A stretch of 48,001 bases of DNA from Xinfangfangia pollutisoli (GTDB lineage Bacteria > Pseudomonadota > Alphaproteobacteria > Rhodobacterales > Rhodobacteraceae), in NCBI RefSeq assembly GCF_020179405.1, contig NZ_JAICBZ010000025.1, positions 1 through 48,001 of the forward strand, given 5' to 3'. A program made the position numbers and the translations under genes. Under the pieces are notes generated by a model. It had not been told where the DNA came from, did no database searches, and was given only the letters and a program-made list of their open reading frames with translations. This document shows positions 1-7,941 of the stretch, piece by piece (position 1 is the stretch's first letter; every line of letters begins with the position of its first letter).

Positions 1-1107
1 CTCAGCATGGATCAGCCCGCTGCCATCATCGAGATTGCGCGCCATCGCCGCCGGCACCGGCGCGATCCGGCCCGCCAGCTGCACGGCCAGCGCCAGCGCC
101 CGCCCGGTCGAGATGCACAGCTGCGGCAGCGTCAGCCATTCGACGAACCAGGCCGCGCCATCGCGCTGCTGGCGGTGCAGCCCCGCCCCGGTCAGCGCCG
201 CGGCCAGCGCCGTGACCTGGCGCGACAGCGCCACCAGGACCGAGGGCCCGACCGGGTTCTGCTTCTGCGGCATGGTCGAGGACCCGCCGGCGCCCGCGAT
301 GGTGATCTCGCCGATGCCGGACTGGGCCATCAGGATCAGATCCTCGGCCATCTTGCCCAGGCTCGCGCAAAGCCCCGCCATCCATGCCCCGAAGGCGCCG
401 ATCCGGTCGCGCTCGGCATGCCAGCTGTGGCCCGGATCGCCCAGGCCCAGCGCCTGGGCCAGACCGGCGCGCACGGCCGGGCCTTCGGGGCCCATGGCCG
501 ACAGCGTGCCGGCAGCCCCCCCCAGCGAGACCAGCGCCAGATCGGGGGCCAGCGCGGCCAGCCGCGCCCGGTGGCGCAGGATCGGATGGCCCCAGCCCGC
601 CACCACGGCACCAAAACTGGTGGGCGTCGCGGCCTGGCCATAGGTGCGCGCGGCCATCGGCAGATCGGCATGCTCCTGCGCCAGCCGGCCCAGCGCCTGC
701 GCCAGCGCCAGAAGCCTGCCGTCCCAGATTTCAACCAGCCGGCGCAGCCGCAGGTTCTGCGCCGTCTCGACGATATCCTGCGAAGTGGCGCCCCAATGCA
801 GATATTGCGCGTGTTCGGGCGCTGCCATCGCCTTGCGGAAGGCCGCAACCAGCGCAGGCACCGGCACGCCATCGGCCGCCGCCCCCGCTGCCAGCCCGGC
901 CGGGTCGATCTGCACCTCGCGCGCGGCGCGGTCGATGAAGGCCGCGGCGGTTTCCGGGATCAGGCCCAGCCGGCCCTGCACCCGCGCCAGCGCGCCTTCG
1001 ACCAGCAGCATGGCGCGGATCTCGGCGCTGTCGGAGAACAGGGCGGCGGTTTCGTCATCGGAGAACAGGCCCCGATACAGGGCGCTGTCGGCAGGAGATG
1101 CGGGCAT
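1..1107 (-). CDS. pcaB: 3-carboxy-cis,cis-muconate cycloisomerase, C-terminus cut by window edge
   Basis: PcaB closes 3-carboxy-cis,cis-muconate to gamma-carboxymuconolactone, the second step of protocatechuate catabolism in the cytoplasm. The frame is open from an ATG at 1107 to base 1 (369 codons, no stop), so the end lies outside the window. It carries the fumarase/argininosuccinate lyase superfamily signature GSSTMPQKQNP at residues 276-286, and the region around HWGATSQDIVET near residue 100 fits the same superfamily. PcaB proteins are usually 350-450 aa, so most of the gene is present. It is the last gene of pcaDCHGB, 108 bases after pcaG, and that gap contains hairpins. The identity is firm from the signature and the operon. 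Confidence 0.95.
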   Translation of the reverse strand, partial: MPASPADSALYRGLFSDDETAALFSDSAEIRAMLLVEGALARVQGRLGLIPETAAAFIDRAAREVQIDPAGLAAGAAADGVPVPALVAAFRKAMAAPEHAQYLHWGATSQDIVETAQNLRLRRLVEIWDGRLLALAQALGRLAQEHADLPMAARTYGQAATPTSFGAVVAGWGHPILRHRARLAALAPDLALVSLGGAAGTLSAMGPEGPAVRAGLAQALGLGDPGHSWHAERDRIGAFGAWMAGLCASLGKMAEDLILMAQSGIGEITIAGAGGSSTMPQKQNPVGPSVLVALSRQVTALAAALTGAGLHRQQRDGAAWFVEWLTLPQLCISTGRALALAVQLAGRIAPVPAAMARNLDDGSGLIHAE

Positions 1108-1131
1108 GGCGGGCCTTTGGTCTTGCGGCAA

Positions 1132-1155
1132 GCCCGGGGAATGTCTGCCCCGGGC
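1132..1155 (-). other. Intercistronic hairpin, pcaG-pcaB
   Basis: A perfect 8-bp stem (GCCCGGGG at 1132-1139, CCCCGGGC at 1148-1155) encloses an 8-base loop. It lies between the pcaG stop and the pcaB start. No run of U follows on the minus-strand transcript, so it is more likely an RNA-processing or stabilising hairpin, or a partial attenuator, than a full terminator. The structure is seen in the sequence; the role is inference. Confidence 0.5.
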
Positions 1156-1166
1156 CCCTGAACGTA

Positions 1167-1219
1167 GTGAAGCCGAAAGGAAGGGGAAAGCCGCTTTGCC
1201 CCCTTCGCGCTTCGGTCAC
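1167..1219 (-). other. Long imperfect hairpin over the pcaG stop codon
   Basis: The segment folds into an interrupted stem. The paired blocks are GTGA/TCAC, CCGAA/TTCGG, GAAG/CTTC, a GGGG/CCCC stretch and AAAG/CTTT around a CCG loop, with small bulges between them. The pcaG stop (1216-1218) lies inside the outer arm. Like the shorter hairpin beside it, it probably acts on the pca mRNA, for example as a barrier to 3' decay that sets pcaG against pcaB levels. Confidence 0.45.
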
Positions 1220-1830
1220 ATGTCGAAGAAGACGGTTTCGCCTTCGCCCTGCAGGCGGAAGTCGATCTCATAGGCGCCGGGGCCGGTCTTGCGGGCCAGA
1301 AGCGTGGCGCGGCGCTCGACATGTTCGATCCGCGCCAGCACCGGGCATTGCGCATTGGCTTCGGCTTCGTCCTCGAAATAGATCCGGGTCTGCAGGCCCA
1401 GATTGATGCCGCGCGCCACCAGCCAGACCGCGATATGCGGCGCCATCAGCCGGCCATCGGGAAAGGGCACGCGGCCCGGCTTGATCGTGTCGAGCCGCCA
1501 GATGCCGCTGTCGAAATCGGCCGCCACCCGCGCCCAGCCGGTCACCTTCGGATCGGCCGTGCCGCGCGGGTCGTTGCCCGGATAGATCCCTGCCGCATCG
1601 GCCTGCCAGGATTCGAACAGCGCATCGCGCAGGATCATGCCCGCCCCGTCGATCACGCGGCCGGTCAGGGTGATCGGCTCACCCTTGGCACCCGGCAGGA
1701 TCGGGGACCGGCCCAGATCTTCGGGATAGATGCCCGGATTGCCCAGCGCATTGGGCACCAGCCCGATATGCACATAGGGCCCGGCGGTCTGCGAGGGGGT
1801 TTCCTTCAGATAGTCGAGGCGCTGCACCAT
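1216..1830 (-). CDS. pcaG: Protocatechuate 3,4-dioxygenase alpha subunit
   Basis: PcaG is the alpha subunit of the iron(III) intradiol dioxygenase that opens protocatechuate to 3-carboxy-cis,cis-muconate. The 204-aa protein starts [20 protein letters not shown], and the SQTAGPYVHIG stretch is typical of the N-terminus of intradiol dioxygenase subunits. I chose the ATG at 1830 because it overlaps the pcaH stop by one base (TGATG), a sign of translational coupling, and because 204 aa is normal for this subunit. A longer reading frame upstream only repeats pcaH in another phase. The alpha subunit supplies part of the active-site pocket but lacks the full iron ligand set, which sits in PcaH. Confidence 0.96.
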   Translation of the reverse strand: MVQRLDYLKETPSQTAGPYVHIGLVPNALGNPGIYPEDLGRSPILPGAKGEPITLTGRVIDGAGMILRDALFESWQADAAGIYPGNDPRGTADPKVTGWARVAADFDSGIWRLDTIKPGRVPFPDGRLMAPHIAVWLVARGINLGLQTRIYFEDEAEANAQCPVLARIEHVERRATLLARKTGPGAYEIDFRLQGEGETVFFDM

Positions 1831-2567
1831 CACATGCCCTCCTTGCGGTTCTCGAAGAACGACTGGCGCCGGCCGCGCAGCACGATGTCGAACTTGTAGG
1901 CCAGGCAATCCATCGGAATCGCCCGGTTCATGTCCAGCGCCGCGACCAGAACGTCGATCGCCTCTTGCTTGCCGATCGTGTTGACGATCGGGCACAGGTC
2001 GATCAGCGGATCGCCCTGGAAATAGTTCTGGGTGATCAGCCGCTGGCCGAAACCCGAGCCGAAGATCGACCAGTGGATATGCATCGGCCGCCAGTTGTTC
2101 ACATGGTTGGGCCAGGGATAGGCGCCGGGGCGCACGGTCAGGAATTCATAGCTGCCATCCGGCCCGGTCAGTGTGCGGCCGCAGCCGCCGAAATTCGGGT
2201 CCAAGGGCGCCAGATAGCCATCCTTCTTGTGCCGGTAGCGGCCGCCCGCATTGGCCTGCCACATCTCGACCAGCACGCCCGGCACGCCGCGGCCGTTTTC
2301 ATCCAGCACGCGGCCATGCATGATGATCCGCTCGCCAATCGCGGGCTGGCCGGTGAAGTTCATCACCAGATTGTTGTCCAGCTCTCCGATCATCGAATGG
2401 CCGAAGGCGGGGCCGGTTTCCTCGGACAGGGTCGAGCCCATGGCCACCAGCGCGCGATGCGGCGCGCGGGTCATCGAGGTCTTGTAGCCCGGCGTATAGG
2501 CGGCCGGATGCCAGTCGCGGTCGCGGAAGAACAGCGGCCCGCGGTCGACGGAATTCGGTTTGGTCAC
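1830..2567 (-). CDS. pcaH: Protocatechuate 3,4-dioxygenase beta subunit
   Basis: PcaH is the catalytic beta subunit of protocatechuate 3,4-dioxygenase and holds the non-haem Fe(III). The four ligands of the family, two Tyr and two His, are visible as Y111 (in [11 protein letters not shown]), Y150 (in RPGAYPWPN), and H163 and H165 (in [11 protein letters not shown]). The length, 245 aa, is typical. Its start overlaps the pcaC stop by four bases (ATGA) and its stop overlaps the pcaG start, so pcaC, pcaH and pcaG are translated as a coupled set. All key residues are intact, so activity is expected. Confidence 0.97.
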   Translation of the reverse strand: MTKPNSVDRGPLFFRDRDWHPAAYTPGYKTSMTRAPHRALVAMGSTLSEETGPAFGHSMIGELDNNLVMNFTGQPAIGERIIMHGRVLDENGRGVPGVLVEMWQANAGGRYRHKKDGYLAPLDPNFGGCGRTLTGPDGSYEFLTVRPGAYPWPNHVNNWRPMHIHWSIFGSGFGQRLITQNYFQGDPLIDLCPIVNTIGKQEAIDVLVAALDMNRAIPMDCLAYKFDIVLRGRRQSFFENRKEGM

Positions 2568-2956
2568 TTCTGTCCCTCCTCCTCGGCCTTCATCTGGGCG
2601 AAGGTCTCTTTGGCGATCTTGATCGCGTGATTGGCCCGCGGCACGCCGGCATAGATCGCGACATGCAGCATGACTTCCAGAATGTCATCCGGCGAGGCGC
2701 CGGTATTGGCCGTGGCGCGGATATGCATGGCCAGTTCGTGATCATTGCCCAGTCCCGCCAGCAGCGCGATGGTCAGCATCGACCTTTCGCGCGGCGGAAT
2801 CGTCTTGCGCGACCAGACATGGCCCCAGGCGGCTTCGGTGATCAGCGCCTGATAGGGCGCGTCGAAATTGGTCTTGTCGGCCTCGGCGCGGTTCACATGC
2901 GCCTCGCCCAGCACGCTGCGGCGGGTTGCCATGCCGGCGGAATAAGTGTCGTTCAT
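2564..2956 (-). CDS. pcaC: 4-carboxymuconolactone decarboxylase
   Basis: PcaC decarboxylates gamma-carboxymuconolactone to beta-ketoadipate enol-lactone, the step after PcaB. The 130-aa protein belongs to the carboxymuconolactone decarboxylase/AhpD-like fold: the helical region with [20 protein letters not shown] followed by [14 protein letters not shown] is characteristic. It lacks the CxxC pair of the peroxidase branch of the fold, which supports the decarboxylase role. Its start overlaps the pcaD stop by one base (TGATG) and its end overlaps pcaH by four. It is a stand-alone PcaC, not the PcaL-type PcaD-PcaC fusion of actinobacteria. Confidence 0.95.
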   Translation of the reverse strand: MNDTYSAGMATRRSVLGEAHVNRAEADKTNFDAPYQALITEAAWGHVWSRKTIPPRERSMLTIALLAGLGNDHELAMHIRATANTGASPDDILEVMLHVAIYAGVPRANHAIKIAKETFAQMKAEEEGQK

Positions 2957-3732
2957 CAGGCATGCTCCTGCAGGAAAGGGGCGACCAGCGCGGCCCAGGC
3001 ATCGGGGGTCTCGACGCAGGGCAGATGGCCCGCGCCGGGAATTTCATCGTAGCGGGCGCCGGCGATCAGCCCGGCCGTCGCGCGCACCAGATCGGGGGGC
3101 GAGGCGCCGTCGGCCCCGCCGGCGATCACTTGCACCGGCAGGCGCAGGCCGGCGGTCGATCCGGTCAGGTCGCAGCCGGCAAGGACGCCGCAAGTGTCGA
3201 TATAGCCCTGCGGATCGCAGCGCAGGAACATGGTCCGCCACAGCGCGAATTCCGGCGTCGCGCGGAAGGCCGGGGCGAACCAGCGCTCCATCACCGCATC
3301 GGTGATCGCGGCCAGACCTCCGGCGCGGATGGCGGCGATGCGCGCCTGCCAGGCCTCGGCCGTGCCCATCTTCGGCGCGGTGTTCGACAGGACCAGCGCG
3401 CGCAGAAGATCGGGTCGCGTGGCCGCCAGCGCCTGGCCGATGGCGCCGCCGACCGACAGGCCGACGAAGATCACCGGACCATCGGCAAAGGTCTCGATCA
3501 GGGCCGCGGCATCGGCGGCAAGATCGTGGATGTCATGCGGCCCCGACAGGTCGGACAGGCCATGGCCGCGCTTGTCGAAGCGGATCGCCCGCACGCCCGG
3601 CAGGCGCGGCAGAACCGGATCCCACAGCCGCAGATCGGTGCCCAGCGAATTGGCGAAAACCACCGCAATCCCGTCTGCGGGCCCATCGACCTGGCAATGC
3701 ATCGCCCCCCAGGGGCGGGTCAGAACTTGCAT
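2956..3732 (-). CDS. pcaD: 3-oxoadipate enol-lactonase
   Basis: PcaD hydrolyses beta-ketoadipate enol-lactone to beta-ketoadipate. The 258-aa protein is an alpha/beta hydrolase. The nucleophile elbow GLSVGG places the catalytic Ser at residue 93, the region RFDKRGHGLS is typical of the family, and the catalytic His is H236 in PGAGHLP. I chose the ATG at 3732 (MQVLTRPWGAMHC) because it gives the normal length and leaves a 66-base promoter gap to the divergent pcaQ. The open frame further upstream is antisense to pcaQ and is not coding. It is the first gene of pcaDCHGB. The 3-oxoadipate CoA-transferase and thiolase genes are not in the window. Confidence 0.94.
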   Translation of the reverse strand: MQVLTRPWGAMHCQVDGPADGIAVVFANSLGTDLRLWDPVLPRLPGVRAIRFDKRGHGLSDLSGPHDIHDLAADAAALIETFADGPVIFVGLSVGGAIGQALAATRPDLLRALVLSNTAPKMGTAEAWQARIAAIRAGGLAAITDAVMERWFAPAFRATPEFALWRTMFLRCDPQGYIDTCGVLAGCDLTGSTAGLRLPVQVIAGGADGASPPDLVRATAGLIAGARYDEIPGAGHLPCVETPDAWAALVAPFLQEHA

Positions 3733-3773
3733 GGCTTCCTCCACTCTTCCATAATCTGGCACGTCGAATTCTG

Positions 3774-3788
3774 TTTGGATAATGCAAA
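3774..3788. promoter_or_regulatory. Candidate LysR-type box between pcaQ and pcaD
   Basis: TTTG-N7-CAAA at 3774-3788 contains a T-N11-A core and lies in the 66-base gap between the divergent pcaQ (start 3799) and pcaD (start 3732). LysR regulators such as PcaQ usually bind interrupted dyads of this kind in the shared promoter. The site differs from the ATAACC-N4-GGTTAA motif known to me for rhizobial PcaQ, so the assignment is tentative. The AT-rich run at 3748-3788 also holds two ATAAT boxes that could serve as -10 elements. Confidence 0.35.
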
Positions 3789-3798
3789 GTGGACCAGA

Positions 3799-4731
3799 AT
3801 GGATAAGCGCTCGGTTATGCACCCGGGGGTCAAGCTGCGGCATATCCGGGCTTTTCTGGACATTGCGGCGGAAGGCGGCCTGTCGGTGGTGGCGCGCGCG
3901 CAGGGCATCACCCAGCCCGCGCTGTCGCGCACCCTGGCCGAGCTGGAGGACCTGCTGGCCCAGCCGCTGTTCCTGCGTCAGGGACGGCGGCTGGTCCTGA
4001 CCGAGAGCGGGCGGATCTTCCGCCGCCATGCCGCCCAGGCGCTGGAGGCGCTGGAGGCCGGGGCGGCGGCGCTGCGCCCGGGCAGCGGCGGATCGCTGCG
4101 GGTGGGGGTCTTGCCCACGGCCGCCACGCGGGTCTTTCCCGCCGTGGTGCTGCGCTTTCGCGCGCTGCGCCCCGAGATCCTGCTGAAGGTGGAAACCGGC
4201 CCGCATCACCATCTGATCCGCCTGCTGCGCGAAGGCCGGATCGACCTGATGATCGGCCGCCTGCCCGATGTGTCGGAGATGCCGGGGCTCAGCTTCGAAC
4301 ATCTGTATGAAGAGGATGTCGTGCTGGTCGGCCGCACCGGCCACCCGCTGGCCGGTCGCCCCCCGGCCGAGGCGCTGGCCTCGGTGCCGCTGATCCTGCC
4401 GCCCGCGACGGCGCTGATCCGCCGGCCGGTCGATGACTATCTGGCCTCGCTGGGCCTGTTCGGCATCGTGCCCGCGGTGGAAACCGTGTCGCTGGCGGTG
4501 GGGCGCGGCATCTGCCTGGCCTCGGACGCGCTGTGGTTCATCTCGCGCGGGGTGATCATCGAAGAGCTGGAACGCGGGCTGATCCACGAGATCAAGCTGG
4601 GCGCGCGGTTCCTGTCGGGCGCGGTCGGCATCACCCGGCGCCAAAGCGCTGCGGCGCCGGGTCTGGCCACCCTGGAAGAGGTCACGCGCGAGATCGGAGC
4701 GGCGATGCCGCGCGCGGGCGAGACGGCCTGA
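3799..4731 (+). CDS. pcaQ: LysR-family activator of the pca operon
   Basis: This is a LysR-type transcription regulator of 310 aa. It has an N-terminal winged helix-turn-helix (about residues 9-66: LRHIRAFLDIAAEGGLSVVA followed by QPALSRTLAELEDLLAQPLF) and a C-terminal co-inducer domain from about residue 95. It is divergent from pcaD. In alphaproteobacteria PcaQ sits there and activates pcaDCHGB in response to beta-carboxymuconate or muconolactone, so the name follows from family and position. The ATG at 3799 (MDKRSVMHPGVKL) places the helix-turn-helix at the usual distance from the N-terminus. The stop codon touches, without a gap, the stop of the convergent gene downstream. Confidence 0.88.
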   Translation: MDKRSVMHPGVKLRHIRAFLDIAAEGGLSVVARAQGITQPALSRTLAELEDLLAQPLFLRQGRRLVLTESGRIFRRHAAQALEALEAGAAALRPGSGGSLRVGVLPTAATRVFPAVVLRFRALRPEILLKVETGPHHHLIRLLREGRIDLMIGRLPDVSEMPGLSFEHLYEEDVVLVGRTGHPLAGRPPAEALASVPLILPPATALIRRPVDDYLASLGLFGIVPAVETVSLAVGRGICLASDALWFISRGVIIEELERGLIHEIKLGARFLSGAVGITRRQSAAAPGLATLEEVTREIGAAMPRAGETA

Positions 4732-4738
4732 TCAGGCC
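4725..4738. other. 14-bp palindrome made of two abutting stop codons
   Basis: GGCCTGATCAGGCC is a perfect palindrome. Its centre is the TGA of pcaQ (4729-4731) directly followed by the TCA complement of the stop of the convergent gene (4732-4734). It has no loop and no U tract, so it is not a classical terminator, although it could form part of a bidirectional stop for both transcripts. Confidence 0.4.
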
Positions 4739-5553
4739 CGCCCCGCCGCCCGCAGGATGCCCTTGGTCGCCGACAGCGCCATTTCGGCCCGGGCCAGCGG
4801 ATCCAGCTTTTGCGCCAGCGCGCGATGCGGCACCTCGACGCTGACCGTCACGCCTTCGGGCATCGCCCGCGCCAGCCCGATCAGGTCGATGCCGCCCTCG
4901 CCGGGGAAAAGCCGCTCGCCGCGGGCGATGCGGATCAGGCCCTCGTCCGACGGGTCATAGGGCACGGCACCATCGCAGAACTGCACGTAATTCGCCCGGG
5001 CACGCGGCAGGGCGGCGATCTGGTCCAGCGTGGTGGAGGATCGGTCGTAATGCAGCGCATCGACCAGCACGCCGCCATTCGGCGCCCCCGCGGCCTCGAC
5101 AATCGCAGCCGCGGCGGTCAGGTCGGGCACCGCCGTCCAGGGCATGAATTCCAGATCGGCGGTCAGCCCGCGCGGCGCGGCCAGCCCGGCAAAACGGGCG
5201 AAACTGTCGGTCAGCCGCGCGCGATCGGTGTCATCGCCCGCCACCAGGATATGCCGCGCCTTCAGGGCGGCGCAGCGGTCAAGGAAGCGGTCGAACAGGC
5301 CCCAGTCGTTTTCCGCCTTCAGCCGGATGATTTCCACATCGCCGACCGTCACGCCGGTTTCGTCCAGCGCGGCCAGCACCTCGGCCAGCACGGCGTCGTC
5401 GGTCAGCAGCGGATAGTCCGGCTCGCCGCTGGCGGCGGCGGGCAGGATGCGCAGGCCGACCATCTGATAGCCGGTTTGCGCCGCGATGCGCACGGCCTCG
5501 ACCGGGCCGACATCGAAAGTGGTCAGGAAAGCAAGCGAGATCGGATGGGCCAT
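4732..5553 (-). CDS. Sugar-phosphate isomerase/epimerase-like TIM-barrel protein
   Basis: This 273-aa protein looks like a xylose-isomerase-like TIM barrel (AP endonuclease 2 superfamily), a fold used by sugar isomerases, IolE-type dehydratases and 3-dehydroshikimate dehydratases. Candidate metal-site segments are TADLEFMPWT, GVLVDALHYDRS, YVQFCDGA and VSVEVPHR; these carry the E, D, Q and E positions seen in the superfamily. The start at 5553 (MAHPISLAFLTTFDVG) was chosen because an upstream extension runs back into the NIPSNAP gene. It is the last gene of the operon Gfo/Idh - IclR - flavoprotein - NIPSNAP - this gene. Its substrate is unknown; a ring dehydration or isomerisation feeding protocatechuate is plausible. 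Confidence 0.75.
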   Translation of the reverse strand: MAHPISLAFLTTFDVGPVEAVRIAAQTGYQMVGLRILPAAASGEPDYPLLTDDAVLAEVLAALDETGVTVGDVEIIRLKAENDWGLFDRFLDRCAALKARHILVAGDDTDRARLTDSFARFAGLAAPRGLTADLEFMPWTAVPDLTAAAAIVEAAGAPNGGVLVDALHYDRSSTTLDQIAALPRARANYVQFCDGAVPYDPSDEGLIRIARGERLFPGEGGIDLIGLARAMPEGVTVSVEVPHRALAQKLDPLARAEMALSATKGILRAAGRA

Positions 5554-5558
5554 GGCAG

Positions 5559-6170
5559 TCACTTCAAGGGCGAGAAGGGAAGAGGCAGCGCGATCTGGCT
5601 GGTCATCTCGGGCGACAGCCAGTCGGGCCCGCCCTTGGGCGGCCATTTGCCATCGGCCACCGATTTCGCCCGCGCCTCGGCCCGGGCGGCCAGGCTGGCA
5701 TAGGGCCAGATCTGGGTCACGCGCGGCTCGCCATCCAGCCCGTACATGGCGACGGTCAGCTTGGAATAGGCCTCACGCGGGGGGACGGCCTCGGCCCATT
5801 TGCCCATGGTGGGCATGATGCCGTTGATCTTGGTCTTGTAGGTGCGGAATTCATAGACCGGACCGAAGCTGCCGGGTTCGACCGGCGGCAGGAAGTCGAA
5901 GGCGCGGTAGCTTTCCATCGTCAGCCGGGTCAGAAGTTCCGTGCAGCCGAAGGGGTTGTCGCTGCGCAGGGCGCGCTCGCGTTCGTCCATCATCTCGGCC
6001 AGCGTGTCGAAGCCGCGCAGCAGGAAGACGCGGTTCAGGCTGCCGATATCGGTGCCCCAGGCGCCCAGCAGGCGGCCCTTGCCGGCGCCGACCCAGGCCT
6101 CGATGCCGGGGCTGGCCTTGCCGGCGCCGAAGATCACCGTGTCCAGCGTGGACAGTTCATAATAGCTCAT
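5559..6170 (-). CDS. NIPSNAP-family protein (first copy)
   Basis: This 203-aa protein resembles NIPSNAP proteins, a dimeric alpha-beta barrel family of largely unknown function. The segments GAWGTDIGSLNRVFLLRGFDT and GPVYEFRTYKTKINGIMP fit two ferredoxin-like repeats of about 100 aa each. No catalytic residues can be assigned. Its ATG overlaps the stop of the upstream flavoprotein gene by four bases (6167-6170), so the two are translationally coupled, and only five bases separate it from the downstream TIM-barrel gene. A second NIPSNAP gene (19928-20491) sits in another flavoprotein operon of this window, which suggests a shared but unknown accessory or ring-modifying role. Confidence 0.8.
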   Translation of the reverse strand: MSYYELSTLDTVIFGAGKASPGIEAWVGAGKGRLLGAWGTDIGSLNRVFLLRGFDTLAEMMDERERALRSDNPFGCTELLTRLTMESYRAFDFLPPVEPGSFGPVYEFRTYKTKINGIMPTMGKWAEAVPPREAYSKLTVAMYGLDGEPRVTQIWPYASLAARAEARAKSVADGKWPPKGGPDWLSPEMTSQIALPLPFSPLK

Positions 6171-7897
6171 GTGTCTTTCCTTTCTGTCAGGCCCGCAACG
6201 GGCTGGCCGGCCAGGACAAGGCCGGCAATATGGCCGAAGGTCATGCCGGGGCCCAGGGTGATGCCCCCGGCGGGATAATGGCCGCCCATGATCGAGGCCA
6301 TGTCGGCCCCGACCGCGAACAGGCCCGGGATCGGCGCGCCGCCTTGTGTCAGCACCCGGGCGGCGGGATCGGTCTGCAACCCCGCGAAAGTGCCCAGGCT
6401 GCCGGGCACGATCTGCACCGCGTAGAAGGGCCCGCGGGTCAAGGGCGCAAGCGAGGGGTTGGGCCCATGCGCGGCATCGCCCTGCACGCGGTTATAGGCG
6501 CTTTCGCCCCGGTGGAAGTCGGGGTCGCGGCCCTGCGCGGCGCCTTGGTTGAAGCGGGCGATGGTCGCCTCAAGCGTGGCCGCCGGAATGGCGCAGGCAC
6601 GGGCCAGGTCGGCAATGGTCCGGCCGCGTTTCAGATAGCCCGCGCGCAGCGCGCGGCCCAGCGGGAAGGGGAAGGGCTTGGCCCAGCCCAGCCCCCAGCG
6701 CCGCTGCGCCTTGTGGTCAGCGATCAGCCAGCATCGGGGCTTTTGCCCGGGCGGGGTGGCGGCGATCAGTGCCTGCATGAAGCCGTGATAGCTGTCGGCC
6801 TCGGACACGAAGCGCTGGCCCTGCGGCGTGACGGCGATGATCCCGGGCTTGGCGCGCTCGACCAGATGCGGGAAATGCGCTGGCGGGCCATCTTTCTGCG
6901 GCACAAGCGAGACTGGGGCCATGGCCGTGTTCCAAGCCAGCGCCCCATCGGTGGCCGCGCCTGCCGCTTCGGCCAGCCGCAGCCCGTCGCCGGTATTCGT
7001 GCGCGGCGCGGCCGAGGCATGGTCGCGCCCGCCCGCCGCCCCGGCCCAATCGGCCAGGCGCTGCGGATCATGCGGGAACCCGCCCGAGGCCAGAACCACG
7101 CCCCGCGCCGCCCGGACCAGCACCTCGCCCCCCGCCGTTGCCAGCCGGGCGCCGGTGACCCGCCCCGTCTCGCCGACCAGCCCCACCGCCGGCGCACTGT
7201 CCAGAAGCGTGACGCCCCGGTCCAGCGCCGCCCGCATCAGCCGCGCCACCAGCGCATTGCCATTGGCCAGCCGCATCGGCCGGCCATGGATCAGCCGGTC
7301 GCGCCAGATCGCCAGCACCCGCCGCGCCACATAGGCGGCGGCCCTGGGCTTGCGCGTCGCATCGAAGAACTGGCGCATATCGGCGGCAGGCCCGATCCCG
7401 GCGCCCCAAAGGCTGACCACTTCCAGCGGAGGCCGCAGCTTCTTGATCCAGGGGCCCAGGGCGCGGCCGTCGAACGGCTCGACCGAGACCGACCGCCCGC
7501 CCTTCCCGGCCCCGGGCGTTTCATGGAAATCGGGAATCCGGTTGCCATCGATCCAGCGCATCCCGGCGCGGTCGCGCAGGAACCGCACCATGCGCGGGCT
7601 CATTTCAAGGAAGACCGGCAGGCGCGGATCGCCGGCGCGGTTGCCCAGTTCCGCTTGCAGATAGCGCATCGGGTCTTCCGGCGGCTCGTCAATGCCCGCC
7701 TCTTGCGCCAGGGGATTGCGCGGAATCCACAGCCAGCCCCCCGACCAGGCCGAAGTGCCGCCGAAGACCGCGGCCTTCTCGGCCACGATCACCTTCAGCC
7801 CGAATTCCGCGGCCGTCACCGCGGCGGTCAGCCCCGGCGCGCCCGATCCGATCACCAGCACGTCACAGTCAAGGACGCGGCTGTCCTGCCGTTCCAT
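6167..7897 (-). CDS. FAD-dependent oxidoreductase, KstD/fumarate-reductase-like (first copy)
   Basis: This 576-aa flavoprotein belongs to the FAD-binding family of fumarate reductase and 3-ketosteroid delta1-dehydrogenase. The dinucleotide motif GSGAPG is at residues 17-22, followed by VAEKAAVFGGTSAWSGGWLW. The C-terminal flavin region contains IPGLFAVGADMASIMGG and YPAGGITLGPG. It has no signal peptide and no haem-binding motif, so it should be a soluble cytoplasmic dehydrogenase. Enzymes of this family remove hydrogens next to a ring ketone. It lies in an operon with an IclR regulator and a NIPSNAP gene. The ring-desaturase role is inference from family and neighbours, and the substrate is unknown. 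Confidence 0.85.
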   Translation of the reverse strand: MERQDSRVLDCDVLVIGSGAPGLTAAVTAAEFGLKVIVAEKAAVFGGTSAWSGGWLWIPRNPLAQEAGIDEPPEDPMRYLQAELGNRAGDPRLPVFLEMSPRMVRFLRDRAGMRWIDGNRIPDFHETPGAGKGGRSVSVEPFDGRALGPWIKKLRPPLEVVSLWGAGIGPAADMRQFFDATRKPRAAAYVARRVLAIWRDRLIHGRPMRLANGNALVARLMRAALDRGVTLLDSAPAVGLVGETGRVTGARLATAGGEVLVRAARGVVLASGGFPHDPQRLADWAGAAGGRDHASAAPRTNTGDGLRLAEAAGAATDGALAWNTAMAPVSLVPQKDGPPAHFPHLVERAKPGIIAVTPQGQRFVSEADSYHGFMQALIAATPPGQKPRCWLIADHKAQRRWGLGWAKPFPFPLGRALRAGYLKRGRTIADLARACAIPAATLEATIARFNQGAAQGRDPDFHRGESAYNRVQGDAAHGPNPSLAPLTRGPFYAVQIVPGSLGTFAGLQTDPAARVLTQGGAPIPGLFAVGADMASIMGGHYPAGGITLGPGMTFGHIAGLVLAGQPVAGLTERKDT

Positions 7898-7941
7898 TCA
7901 CCCCCGCTTTCCAGCGGCGGCCCTGTGGAACGGCCCCCGCA

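Noticed and set aside
7-1161. A 384-codon plus-strand frame opposite pcaB.
   Set aside because: Its product is Arg-, Gln- and Pro-rich with no family pattern, whereas the opposite strand encodes a complete PcaB signature.
3100-3798. A long plus-strand open frame running from 2926 through pcaQ, as if pcaQ had a large N-terminal extension.
   Set aside because: The extension is antisense to pcaD, rich in Arg and Gly, without domain character. The LysR helix-turn-helix starts right after the ATG at 3799.
7898-7941. A short CCGCT/AGCGG hairpin between the IclR and flavoprotein genes.
   Set aside because: The five-pair stem without a T run in GC-rich DNA is expected by chance, and the genes look cotranscribed.
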